A stretch of DNA of 61,632 nt. It comes from Candidatus Hydrogenedentota bacterium (GTDB taxonomy: Bacteria > Hydrogenedentota > Hydrogenedentia > Hydrogenedentales > JAGMZX01). The first letter of the stretch is position 1. The number at the start of each line of letters is the position of its first letter. This document shows, in pieces, positions 9,963-18,019 of the stretch. The translations under genes and the position numbers were made by a program. Where the stretch lies: contig JAKQEQ010000131.1 of assembly GCA_029556545.1 (NCBI GenBank), positions 1 to 61,632 of the forward strand. The letters run 5' to 3'. The notes under the pieces were generated by a model, which saw only the letters and a program-made list of their open reading frames with translations, searched no databases and was not told the DNA's origin.

Positions 9963-10028
9963 CCAGCTCATGAACACGACTGCCAAGACAATGACCGCTT
10001 ATCGGACCTCGGGAACCTTGGCCCGCCC

Positions 10029-10055
10029 CGTCCATCCCGTCCATCTCGTCCATTC
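10029..10055. repeat. Period-9 tandem repeat, minus orientation (three units)
   Basis: Units CGTCCATCC, CGTCCATCT and CGTCCATTC. The reverse complement belongs to the ATGGACGNN family also found near 49.7 kb and 54.25 kb. It lies in the 132-base gap before lpxB. Confidence 0.7.
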
Positions 10056-10094
10056 CCAGGCGCGCTCCCTCTTCACCATAGGCGGCTTCTCCCC

Positions 10095-11216
10095 GTGAAA
10101 CGCATCTTTCTCGTAGCAGGCGAAAGCTCGGGCGACGCCCACGGGGCGGCGCTCGTCCGCGCGCTGCGCGCACAGGCGCCTGACCTGATATGCGAAGGCC
10201 TGGGTGGACGGCAAATGGCCGAGGCCGGCATGACCCTGCGCCACGACCTTGCCGGCGAGGCCGTCATGGGCTTCTTCGAGGTGGTCCGTCACTTTCCGGC
10301 CATACGGCGGCTCTTTCTCGACACGGCGGCCTACATCGAGTCCTCGCGCCCCGACGCGCTGGTGCTTATCGACTATCCGGGCTTCAACATCCGGCTCGCG
10401 AAGCGGGCGCACGCCGCCGGAATTCCCGTTATCTATTACATCAGCCCGCAGGTCTGGGCCTGGAAAAAGCAGCGCATCCACACCATCGCCCGCTGCGTGC
10501 GGCGCATGCTCGTCATCTTCCCCTTCGAGCAGCCCCTGTACCAACAGGTCGGCGTCGACTGCGTTTACGTGGGCCATCCCTTGCTCGACCACGTCGCCGC
10601 CTACACCCCGCAACGGTGCTTCGAAGGCGCGCCGATCGTCGGGCTGTTACCCGGCAGCCGCGCACAGGAGATTGCCCGTCTCCTGCCCATCATGATCGAC
10701 GTAGCCCGCGAAATCCGCGCGCGCCACCCGGAAATGCGCTTCGCGGCCGCCGCCGTGGACGCCGCCCGCGCCGATCAGGTGCGCCGCATTGCCGGCGATT
10801 TCCCAATCGAGATCACGGTGGGCGGCATGTACGACATTCTGGCCGCGGCGCGCTGCTGTATGGTCGCGTCCGGTACGGCCACGGTCGAGGCGGCCCTCTT
10901 CGGCGCGCCCATGACCATCCTGTACCGCGTCAGCCCGCCGACCTACTGGCTGGCCCGTCTCCTGGTGGACGTCGAGCATATCGGTATGGTAAACATTCTG
11001 GCGGGGAGACAGATCGTTCCCGAGTTCATCCAGCAAGATGCTTCAGTCGGGCGCATTCTGCCCCAACTACTCGAATTGATTGACGACACTTCCGCGCGCG
11101 CGCGCATGGTCGAGGGTCTGCGCGGCGTGCGCGAGAAACTGGGCGCGGGCGGCGCGTCCGATCGTGCGGCGGCGGCGATACTCGAATGCCTCCAAGAGGA
11201 CCGACATGACGGATAA
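10095..11216 (+). CDS. lpxB: Lipid-A-disaccharide synthase
   Basis: Glycosyltransferase family 19 enzyme that condenses UDP-diacylglucosamine with lipid X to form the tetraacyl disaccharide core of lipid A, peripherally at the inner membrane. The 373-residue protein starts at a GTG and shows the family opening IFLVAGESSGDAHGA, then GLGGRQMAEAG, EAVMGFFEVVRHFP, YPGFNIRLAK, YYISPQVWAWKKQR, GHPLLD and VASGTATVEAALFGAPM. Its last 11 bases overlap the polA start, so the two are probably translationally coupled. lpxC, lpxD, lpxH and lpxK are not in the window. Confidence 0.97.
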   Translation: MKRIFLVAGESSGDAHGAALVRALRAQAPDLICEGLGGRQMAEAGMTLRHDLAGEAVMGFFEVVRHFPAIRRLFLDTAAYIESSRPDALVLIDYPGFNIRLAKRAHAAGIPVIYYISPQVWAWKKQRIHTIARCVRRMLVIFPFEQPLYQQVGVDCVYVGHPLLDHVAAYTPQRCFEGAPIVGLLPGSRAQEIARLLPIMIDVAREIRARHPEMRFAAAAVDAARADQVRRIAGDFPIEITVGGMYDILAAARCCMVASGTATVEAALFGAPMTILYRVSPPTYWLARLLVDVEHIGMVNILAGRQIVPEFIQQDASVGRILPQLLELIDDTSARARMVEGLRGVREKLGAGGASDRAAAAILECLQEDRHDG

Positions 11217-13926
11217 GCTGTATCTCATCGACGCCATGGCCTTTGCCTTCCGCAGCTTCTACGCGATTCGCGCGAACCTGACGGACGCCAAGGGCCGACC
11301 GACCAATGCCGTCTACGGCTTCGTGCGCATCTTGCTCAAGCTTATACGCGATCACGACCCCGCCTATCTGGCCGTCGTCTTCGATGCTCCCGGCGAAACC
11401 TTCCGCGACGCGATGTACGCCGACTACAAGGCCACACGGCGTGAGACGCCGCAGGCCCTGCTCGATCAATTCCCCCGCATGCACGAACTGGTCGAGGCCA
11501 TGAACATCGCCAAACTCTCTGTCCCCGGCGTCGAGGCCGACGACGTCATCGGCACCCTCGCCCGCATGGCCGAGGCGCGCAATCTCGACACCGTAATCGT
11601 CTCTGGCGATAAGGACCTCCTCCAGTTGGTCTCGGACAAGGTGACCGTCTACGACCCCGGCAAGGGCGACGCCGGCGCGTGGTATGGCCGCGATCAGGTC
11701 ATCGAGCGTTTCGGTGTCGCCCCGGAACGCGTCGTGGACGCCCTCGCGCTCATCGGCGACGCCGCGGACAATGTGCCCGGCGTGCGCGGTATCGGCGACA
11801 AGACCGCGAAGACCCTCCTCGAAAGATACGGCGGACTCGAAAACCTCTACGATCATCTGGACGAACTCAAGGGTAAACAGAAAGAACGCCTCGCGGAAGA
11901 CCGCGAACAGGCCTTCTTCAGCCGCGAACTCGTCACCATCCGCACCGATGTCCCCCTCGATATCGACGTCGATGCCTGCCGCCGCCGCGCGCCCGACCCC
12001 GAAAGCGTCATCGCCGCGTTCAACGCCCTCGAATTCCATTCGCTCGTCCAGGAACTGCTGCCCGGCCCACGCGACACCGGAGAACAGACCGCGTACAGCC
12101 TCGTCCTCACGGAGGACGAACTCGACCGCGTCATCGCGGAAATGCGCGCCGCCCGCGCCTTCGCCATCGATACGGAGACCACATCGAGCGACCCCATGCG
12201 CGCGGACCTCGTAGGCGTCTCCGTGAGCGCGCGCGCGGGCGTCGCGTATTACGTGCCGCTGGCTCATACGCCGGAGGCGCTCTGCATTCAACGCGACCCC
12301 GATGACCTCACCTCCATCGAGCAACTCGTCCCGCTGCCGAAGGAAACGGCGCTCGATCGACTGCGCCCCCTGCTCGCCGACGCGACGATCGGCAAGATAG
12401 GCCACAACATCAAATACGACCTCGTGGTGCTGGCGCGCGCCGGCGTCCCCATGGCCGGAATCGTCATGGACACGATGGTGGCCTCCTACTTGACAGACCC
12501 CTCGCGATTGAGGCACAATCTAGGCGAAGTCAGCCTCCAGTACCTCCAGCGCAAATTGGTCCCAATCACCGACTTAATCGGGAAGGGTTCCAAAGCTGTC
12601 ACCTTTGACTATGTTCCCGTGGACCGCGCGTGCCAGTATGCATGCGCCGACGCGGACACGGCGTTCCGGCTGGCGGCGAAACTCCGGCCGCTCTTGCGCG
12701 ATCGCGAACTCGAGCCGCTTTTCGAGGACGTCGAGATTCCGCTGATTCTTGTGCTGGCGCGCATGGAGCAACGGGGAATCATGCTGGACACCGGCGTGTT
12801 TGACACGTTGCGTCTCGAAATCGAGGCGCGTCTGGCCGGGCTGGAACGCGAGATAGTTGAATTAGCCGGAGAGTCGTTCAATATCAACTCTCCAAAGCAA
12901 CTCCAGGACATTCTATTCGGCAAGCTCGGCCTGAGGCCGTCCCGGAAGACGAAGACGGGCTACTCCACCGACGTGGACGCGCTCGAAGAACTCGCGCGCG
13001 AACATCCCTTGCCGGAAAAGGTCCTCGAGTACCGCACGCTCGAAAAGCTGCGCGGGACATACGTCGACGCCCTGCCCCGGTTGATCCATCCGGAAACGGG
13101 GCGCGTCCACACGTCCTTCAACCAGGCCGTGGCCGCCACCGGCAGGCTCTCGAGCAGCGATCCGAACTTGCAGAACATTCCGATCCGCACCGAGATCGGA
13201 CGCCGAATTCGGCAGGGCTTTGTGCCCGGCGCGGACGATATGCGCCTCATTTCGGCGGACTATTCGCAGATCGAATTGCGCATCCTCGCGCACCTGTCGG
13301 GAGATGAAAGTCTGAAACGCGCCTTTTTCGAGGACGGGGACATCCACCGGGATACGGCGTCGCGTGTTTTTGGCGTCGCGCCGTCCCAGGTTACCCCGGA
13401 CATGCGCCGCCAGGCGAAGGCCGTGAACTTCGGCGTCGTATACGGCATCAGCGCCTTCGGGCTCGCGCGCAATCTCGGCATCGCGCAGACCGAAGCCAAG
13501 AGATTTATCGACGCCTATTTCAGGCAATACCCGGGCGTGCGCGCCTGGCTGAACGATACCGTCGACCGCGCGCGTAAGGACGGTTACGTGACGACGCTCT
13601 TGCAGCGCCGCCGATACCTCCCCGAGTTGCAGAGTGGCGACGTGAACGAGCGTAAGGCCGCCGAGCGCGCCGCCATCAATACGCCCGTGCAGGGCAGCGC
13701 GGCGGACATTATCAAGCTCGCCATGCTGCGCGTCGACGCCGCGCTCGCGGCGGTGGGCGCCCGCCTGCTCTTGCAGGTGCACGATGAACTGGTCGCCGAG
13801 GCCCCGGCGGACGCCGCCGAAGCCGCCGCGGCAACGATGAAACGAATTATGGAAGAGGCTGTAACCCTCGATGTCCCGCTGACAGTCGACGTGGGAATCG
13901 GGTTGAATTGGGCGCAGGCCCACTAG
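11206..13926 (+). CDS. polA: DNA polymerase I
   Basis: A 906-residue repair and replication polymerase that removes RNA primers and fills gaps. The N-terminal 5'-3' exonuclease domain (residues 1 to about 290) has YLIDAMAFAFRSFYA, VSGDKDLLQLV and NVPGVRGIGDKTA. The 3'-5' proofreading domain appears intact: FAIDTETTS has Asp322 and Glu324, IGHNIKYDLVV follows, and YACADADTAF supplies the later Asp. The polymerase domain has SADYSQIELRILAHLSGD with Asp685, RRQAKAVNFGVVYGIS and QVHDELV with Asp860. I chose the ATG at 11206 because translation there begins at the conserved exonuclease start; it overlaps the lpxB stop by 11 bases. The rho gene starts 57 bases after its stop. Confidence 0.98.
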   Translation: MTDKLYLIDAMAFAFRSFYAIRANLTDAKGRPTNAVYGFVRILLKLIRDHDPAYLAVVFDAPGETFRDAMYADYKATRRETPQALLDQFPRMHELVEAMNIAKLSVPGVEADDVIGTLARMAEARNLDTVIVSGDKDLLQLVSDKVTVYDPGKGDAGAWYGRDQVIERFGVAPERVVDALALIGDAADNVPGVRGIGDKTAKTLLERYGGLENLYDHLDELKGKQKERLAEDREQAFFSRELVTIRTDVPLDIDVDACRRRAPDPESVIAAFNALEFHSLVQELLPGPRDTGEQTAYSLVLTEDELDRVIAEMRAARAFAIDTETTSSDPMRADLVGVSVSARAGVAYYVPLAHTPEALCIQRDPDDLTSIEQLVPLPKETALDRLRPLLADATIGKIGHNIKYDLVVLARAGVPMAGIVMDTMVASYLTDPSRLRHNLGEVSLQYLQRKLVPITDLIGKGSKAVTFDYVPVDRACQYACADADTAFRLAAKLRPLLRDRELEPLFEDVEIPLILVLARMEQRGIMLDTGVFDTLRLEIEARLAGLEREIVELAGESFNINSPKQLQDILFGKLGLRPSRKTKTGYSTDVDALEELAREHPLPEKVLEYRTLEKLRGTYVDALPRLIHPETGRVHTSFNQAVAATGRLSSSDPNLQNIPIRTEIGRRIRQGFVPGADDMRLISADYSQIELRILAHLSGDESLKRAFFEDGDIHRDTASRVFGVAPSQVTPDMRRQAKAVNFGVVYGISAFGLARNLGIAQTEAKRFIDAYFRQYPGVRAWLNDTVDRARKDGYVTTLLQRRRYLPELQSGDVNERKAAERAAINTPVQGSAADIIKLAMLRVDAALAAVGARLLLQVHDELVAEAPADAAEAAAATMKRIMEEAVTLDVPLTVDVGIGLNWAQAH

Positions 13927-13983
13927 TTCCTCTGTGGAGTGCGCAAGACCGCTTGCGCTACGAAAAAACCGGAAAGGTGGATC

Positions 13984-15435
13984 ATGGCTGAGAAGTCAAT
14001 GAGCGACAAACAACGTCAACGTCGGCCCATGCAGCCGAGACGCCCCAACCAGGGCGGACACGGAAACAATCGGCCGATGCACAACCGCGGCCGGCACAAC
14101 GCCCCCCCCTACCATGGCCGTCCCCAACGCGTGATGGACGTCGAGAACGAGGAGATCGCCGCGCCGCAGCCCGGCGGACCCGAAATCGCCATCCGAGACC
14201 TCAAGGCCATGACGATGCAGCAACTGCACGACACCGCCCGCGACCTCGGCATGGACGATTACGCGAACCTCAAGAAGCAGGACCTCATCTTCGTCGTGCT
14301 CCAGCGCAGCATCGAAAAGACCGGCTCCGTCTACGGCGAAGGCACCCTCGAAATCCTCCCCGACGGTTTCGGTTTCCTGCGCTCGCCCGACTACTCGTAT
14401 CTCCCCGGGCCAGACGATATCTACGTGTCGCCGTCCCAGATTCGCAAGTTCGCCCTCCGCACCGGCGACAGCATCCAGGGCCACGTGCGCCCGCCCAAGG
14501 AAGGCGAGCGCTACTTCGCCCTGCTCAAGGTCGAGTCCGTCAACGGCGAATCGCCCGAGGTCGCACGCGAGCGGCTCCTCTTCGACAGCCTTACCCCGCT
14601 CTTTCCCGACGAGCGGTTCCGCCTCGAAACCGTCACTGAGGAAATCGCCCCGCGCATCGTGGACCTCATCGCCCCCATCGGCAAGGGCCAGCGCGGACTC
14701 ATCGTCGCCGCACCGTTCACCGGCAAGACCGTGCTCCTCCAGAAGATCGCCAACAGCATCACCACGAACCATCCCGACACCTACATGTTCGTCCTGCTCA
14801 TTGACGAGCGCCCCGAGGAAGTCACCGACATGCAGCGCTCCGTCAAAGGCGAGGTCGTCGCGTCCACCTTCGACGAACCCCCCGAACGGCATATCCAGGT
14901 CGCCGAGATGGTCCTCGAGAAGGCGCGCCGCCTCGTCGAACACAAGCGCGACGTAGTAATCCTCCTCGACTCGATCACCCGTCTTGCCCGCGCCTATAAC
15001 GTCATCGTGCCCGCCAGCGGCAAGGTCCTCTCCGGCGGCGTAGACTCGAACGCGCTCCAGCGGCCCAAGCGCTTCTTCGGCGCGGCCCGCAAAGTCGAGG
15101 AAGGCGGCAGCCTCACCATCCTGGCCACCGCCCTCGTCGAAACCGGCAGCCGTATGGACGAAGTCATCTTCGAAGAGTTCAAAGGCACCGGCAACATGGA
15201 AATCCACCTCGACCGGCGCCTCATGGAGAAGCGCATCTTCCCCGCCCTCGACGTCCAGAAATCGCGCACCCGCCGCGAGGAACTCCTCCTCGAAACCGAG
15301 GAACGCGAACGCATCTACCTGCTCCTGCGCGTCCTGAGCCCCCTCGAAACCGCCGAGGCCACCGAACTCCTCATCGAGAAGCTCAAGAAGACCAAGAGCA
15401 ACAAGGAATTCCTCGCCATGATGCAGAAGATGTAG
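13984..15435 (+). CDS. rho: Transcription termination factor Rho, unusual P-loop
   Basis: Hexameric RNA-dependent ATPase/helicase that ends transcripts and limits antisense transcription. The 483-residue protein has a 50-residue basic, Pro/Gln/Asn-rich N-terminal extension, then the Rho N-terminal helical domain ([17 protein letters not shown]), an RNA-binding cold-shock fold ([22 protein letters not shown]) and the ATPase domain ([36 protein letters not shown]). The Walker A reads [11 protein letters not shown]. coli has APPKAGKT, so Lys181 (E. coli numbering) is Phe here, while the catalytic GKT lysine is kept. The ATG at 13984 has GGAAAGGTGG just upstream. The window contains few T-tract terminators, consistent with reliance on Rho. 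Confidence 0.97.
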   Translation: MAEKSMSDKQRQRRPMQPRRPNQGGHGNNRPMHNRGRHNAPPYHGRPQRVMDVENEEIAAPQPGGPEIAIRDLKAMTMQQLHDTARDLGMDDYANLKKQDLIFVVLQRSIEKTGSVYGEGTLEILPDGFGFLRSPDYSYLPGPDDIYVSPSQIRKFALRTGDSIQGHVRPPKEGERYFALLKVESVNGESPEVARERLLFDSLTPLFPDERFRLETVTEEIAPRIVDLIAPIGKGQRGLIVAAPFTGKTVLLQKIANSITTNHPDTYMFVLLIDERPEEVTDMQRSVKGEVVASTFDEPPERHIQVAEMVLEKARRLVEHKRDVVILLDSITRLARAYNVIVPASGKVLSGGVDSNALQRPKRFFGAARKVEEGGSLTILATALVETGSRMDEVIFEEFKGTGNMEIHLDRRLMEKRIFPALDVQKSRTRREELLLETEERERIYLLLRVLSPLETAEATELLIEKLKKTKSNKEFLAMMQKM

Positions 15436-15606
15436 GCGGACCTCCGAAGTCCGTTTGCGAATCGCGCGATTGGCTGCGCAGCGCTTCCAGTTCGTGGCGC
15501 GAAGAGAGATCAGCGCTTGCAGGAACGCGGTGTGCGAACACGGATGTGTTCGCCTCCGTTCTGTCGATGTTCGTGCTTCAGAATGCTGTCTTGAGGAAAC
15601 CGGACT

Positions 15607-17655
15607 ATGCACCGTCTCGTCTGGTGTGGCGTTGTGACGTGTTGCCTGCTGTCGTCTGGCGCGCGCGCCCAAAGCGGGGACGGCCCCGGCAAACCTGACG
15701 GATCGTTCACCCTGGCCCAGGACGGCCGCCCCGCGTGCGCCATCGTCATCGCGGAACACCCCACGCCCGCCGCGCGCTTGGCGGCCCTCGAACTCCAGTG
15801 CCACGTCCTCAAGATCACCGGTGCGGAATTGCCCATCCGAACCGACGGCGATCCGGCTGCGGGGCCGCGACTCCTGGTAGGGGAGAGCGCGGCCACGCGC
15901 GCCGCGGGATTCCGAGGTGCCGACTTCGCGCCGCAGGAATACCTCATCGCCTTTCGGCCCGAGACAATCATCCTGATCGGGCGCGACTGGGAGGATACGG
16001 AGGCGAATCGCGCCGAGTTTGGCCGCCCCATGAGTTGCGGCGACACGCTCGAGGCCACGCGCCACCGCATTGACTACTGGGTGACCGTGGGGTATCCCGA
16101 CCGTGGCACGGGCGAAATCGAGTTGCCCGGCGTCTATGACGACCAGGGAACCTGCTACGCGACCTATGATTTCCTCGAACGCTTCTGCGACGTGCGTTGG
16201 TACGGACCCAACGAGACGAGCATCATCCTGCCGTCCCAAGCGACCTTGACGGTCCACGGCGCGGACGTCCGCCGCGCGCCCGCCCTCAAGTATCGCGACG
16301 CCCTCTGGTCGGGCAATTGGCCCTTCATGCGGAAGCAGTGGGGGACCACAACACAGTCCGAAGTGCGCCTTTTCTGGCGGCGTCTCCGGCTCGGCGGCGA
16401 GAAATGGGCCGGCAACCACACCTTCCACCCCAGAACCATTCAAGCCATGTTCACGAATCCCGCGTACCAGGCGCAGGGACCCGGCAATGGAACGCAGCTC
16501 TGTTACTCCAGTCCCGTACTGGTCGATCAGGTGGCTCAAATGGCGCGCGACTTCTTCGACGGCAAGCAGAATCCGCCCGAGGGCTGGAAAGCCGTCGGCG
16601 ACTATTTCGCGATTGTGCCGGACGACAACGCGAAGTTCTGCCGCTGCGACGCCTGCAAGCAACTGCTGGCGTCCGGCAAGGACATGAACACCGGCCAGTT
16701 CAGCAGCGGCACGGTCAGCAATTACTTCTTCTCCTTCGTGAACGCCGTCGCGCGCGAGGTGCGCAAGACCCATCCCGACAAGTATATCGCCGCGCTCGCC
16801 TATTGGGACTACGCCCTGCCGCCGCGCGGATTCGTTATCGAGCCCAATGTGTCCATCGCGCCCTGCCTGCACACCTGCGTCTACGCCATCCACCAGGAAA
16901 TGCGCGAAAACGATCTCAGACTCTACCGCGAGTGGCTGCAACAGGCCAAGGCGCCGGTCTTTCTATGGAACTACTACCATCACCCGATGGAGCCAGCGCT
17001 CATCGACAAATGGAAGTGCTTCCCGAACGTCATGGTGCATGAAACCGCCAACACGATGCGCATGTTCATTCGAGACGGCGTCCGCGGCATCTTCATCTGC
17101 GGCGAACAGGACATGCTCGAAGGCTACGTCATCGCCAAAATCTGGGACGACCCCGACCAGGACGTGGACGCCATCCTCCGCGAGTTCTTCCAACGCTACT
17201 TCGGCGCAGCCGCCGACCCGATGCATCAATTCTACCGGCGCATCGAAGAAATCGCCTGCGATCCGGCCAACTACCCCCCGCCCCTCTACAGGAAAAACGG
17301 CATCGACTGGAGAAACGTCGCCTGGACCCATCTCGGCACCGCGGACCGCATGGAGGAGCTGGGCGCGCTCATGGCCCGCGCGCAAACCCTTGCGGAAACC
17401 GATATCGAAAAGCGCCGCGTCGCCCTCTGGCATGACGCCCTCTGGGAATGGATGCAGGAAGGACGTGCAGAAGCGGCAACCGATGCGATGATCTCTCGCG
17501 AGATGACGCGATATCTGGTCGGCTCGCTATGTGCCATTGCACCGGCGATGATCGTGTTGATCGGGATATGGCGCTTCGTCCAAGTCTACGTGGACAGATC
17601 GAGACGAGTATCGCAAGTCCGGTCGCTTGGCGCGGCTCGCGTGCATCGAAGGTGA
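15607..17655 (+). CDS. Secreted DUF4838 domain protein with C-terminal membrane helix
   Basis: A 682-residue exported protein of unknown activity. The N-terminus LVWCGVVTCCLLSSGARAQ is a signal peptide. An alpha-glucuronidase-like N-terminal fold follows (ELQCHVLKITGAELPI, TCYATYDFLERFCDVRWYGP), and the large DUF4838 domain covers about residues 290-560 (DDNAKFCRCDACKQLL, ALAYWDYALPP, FLWNYYHHP). DUF4838 proteins are common in Planctomycetes and Bacteroidetes polysaccharide loci and are thought to be glycosidase-related. The last 60 residues form one hydrophobic helix (YLVGSLCAIAPAMIVLIGIW) and an Arg-rich tail. That tail is unusual, lies at the border of a low-GC region, and may have been acquired by recombination. 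Confidence 0.85.
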   Translation: MHRLVWCGVVTCCLLSSGARAQSGDGPGKPDGSFTLAQDGRPACAIVIAEHPTPAARLAALELQCHVLKITGAELPIRTDGDPAAGPRLLVGESAATRAAGFRGADFAPQEYLIAFRPETIILIGRDWEDTEANRAEFGRPMSCGDTLEATRHRIDYWVTVGYPDRGTGEIELPGVYDDQGTCYATYDFLERFCDVRWYGPNETSIILPSQATLTVHGADVRRAPALKYRDALWSGNWPFMRKQWGTTTQSEVRLFWRRLRLGGEKWAGNHTFHPRTIQAMFTNPAYQAQGPGNGTQLCYSSPVLVDQVAQMARDFFDGKQNPPEGWKAVGDYFAIVPDDNAKFCRCDACKQLLASGKDMNTGQFSSGTVSNYFFSFVNAVAREVRKTHPDKYIAALAYWDYALPPRGFVIEPNVSIAPCLHTCVYAIHQEMRENDLRLYREWLQQAKAPVFLWNYYHHPMEPALIDKWKCFPNVMVHETANTMRMFIRDGVRGIFICGEQDMLEGYVIAKIWDDPDQDVDAILREFFQRYFGAAADPMHQFYRRIEEIACDPANYPPPLYRKNGIDWRNVAWTHLGTADRMEELGALMARAQTLAETDIEKRRVALWHDALWEWMQEGRAEAATDAMISREMTRYLVGSLCAIAPAMIVLIGIWRFVQVYVDRSRRVSQVRSLGAARVHRR

Positions 17656-18019
17656 ACGGTGCCTGGTAGATGTAGAGACGACCGAGGCGTCAATCTGCCC
17701 CGTCGCCCACCTGACCGTACTATGCCGGGAACTTGTCATGACACCCGCGGCCGACAATTGACAGTCAACGCCACGCATGATAGATTGAGTTGGCTCAACG
17801 GAGAACGGAAGGAAGTGGGCCGTGCCTCCGGGGCTCTGGCCGTTAGTTCTTGCTCCAATGGTTGGATGAATAGGTCTTACGGTCGGACGCCACAATCCAC
17901 GACACCCGAAACACGTGTCCAAGAGAGGTGGGGACCTCTCGTTCGCCGTCCACAAAGCCGGCGAAAGCGAACCCGGTAACGCCGTCACGGCGGTGCTGCT
18001 ACAAAGCGAGGGCCGACAA
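17656..18019. other. Intergenic region at the border of a low-GC island
   Basis: 364 bases without a convincing gene. Small open frames here have no recognisable product. Base composition becomes more AT-rich than the flanking housekeeping genes, and the region holds a clear promoter at 17758-17786, roughly 230 bases before the next start codon. Confidence 0.6.
17758..17786 (+). promoter_or_regulatory. Sigma-70-like promoter for the BNR-repeat gene
   Basis: A perfect TTGACA -35 box (17758-17763), a 17-base spacer and a TAGATT -10 box (17781-17786). This is one of the best consensus promoters in the window and reads toward the gene starting at 18020. Confidence 0.6.

Noticed and set aside
13996-16941. 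981-codon minus-strand open frame over rho and the DUF4838 gene
   Set aside because: Shadow of two clear plus-strand genes; composition is low-complexity and has no recognisable domain.
17659-17979. 106-codon open frame in the 17.7-18.0 kb gap
   Set aside because: Arg-rich, contains the promoter at 17758, and shows no domain; treated as non-coding.
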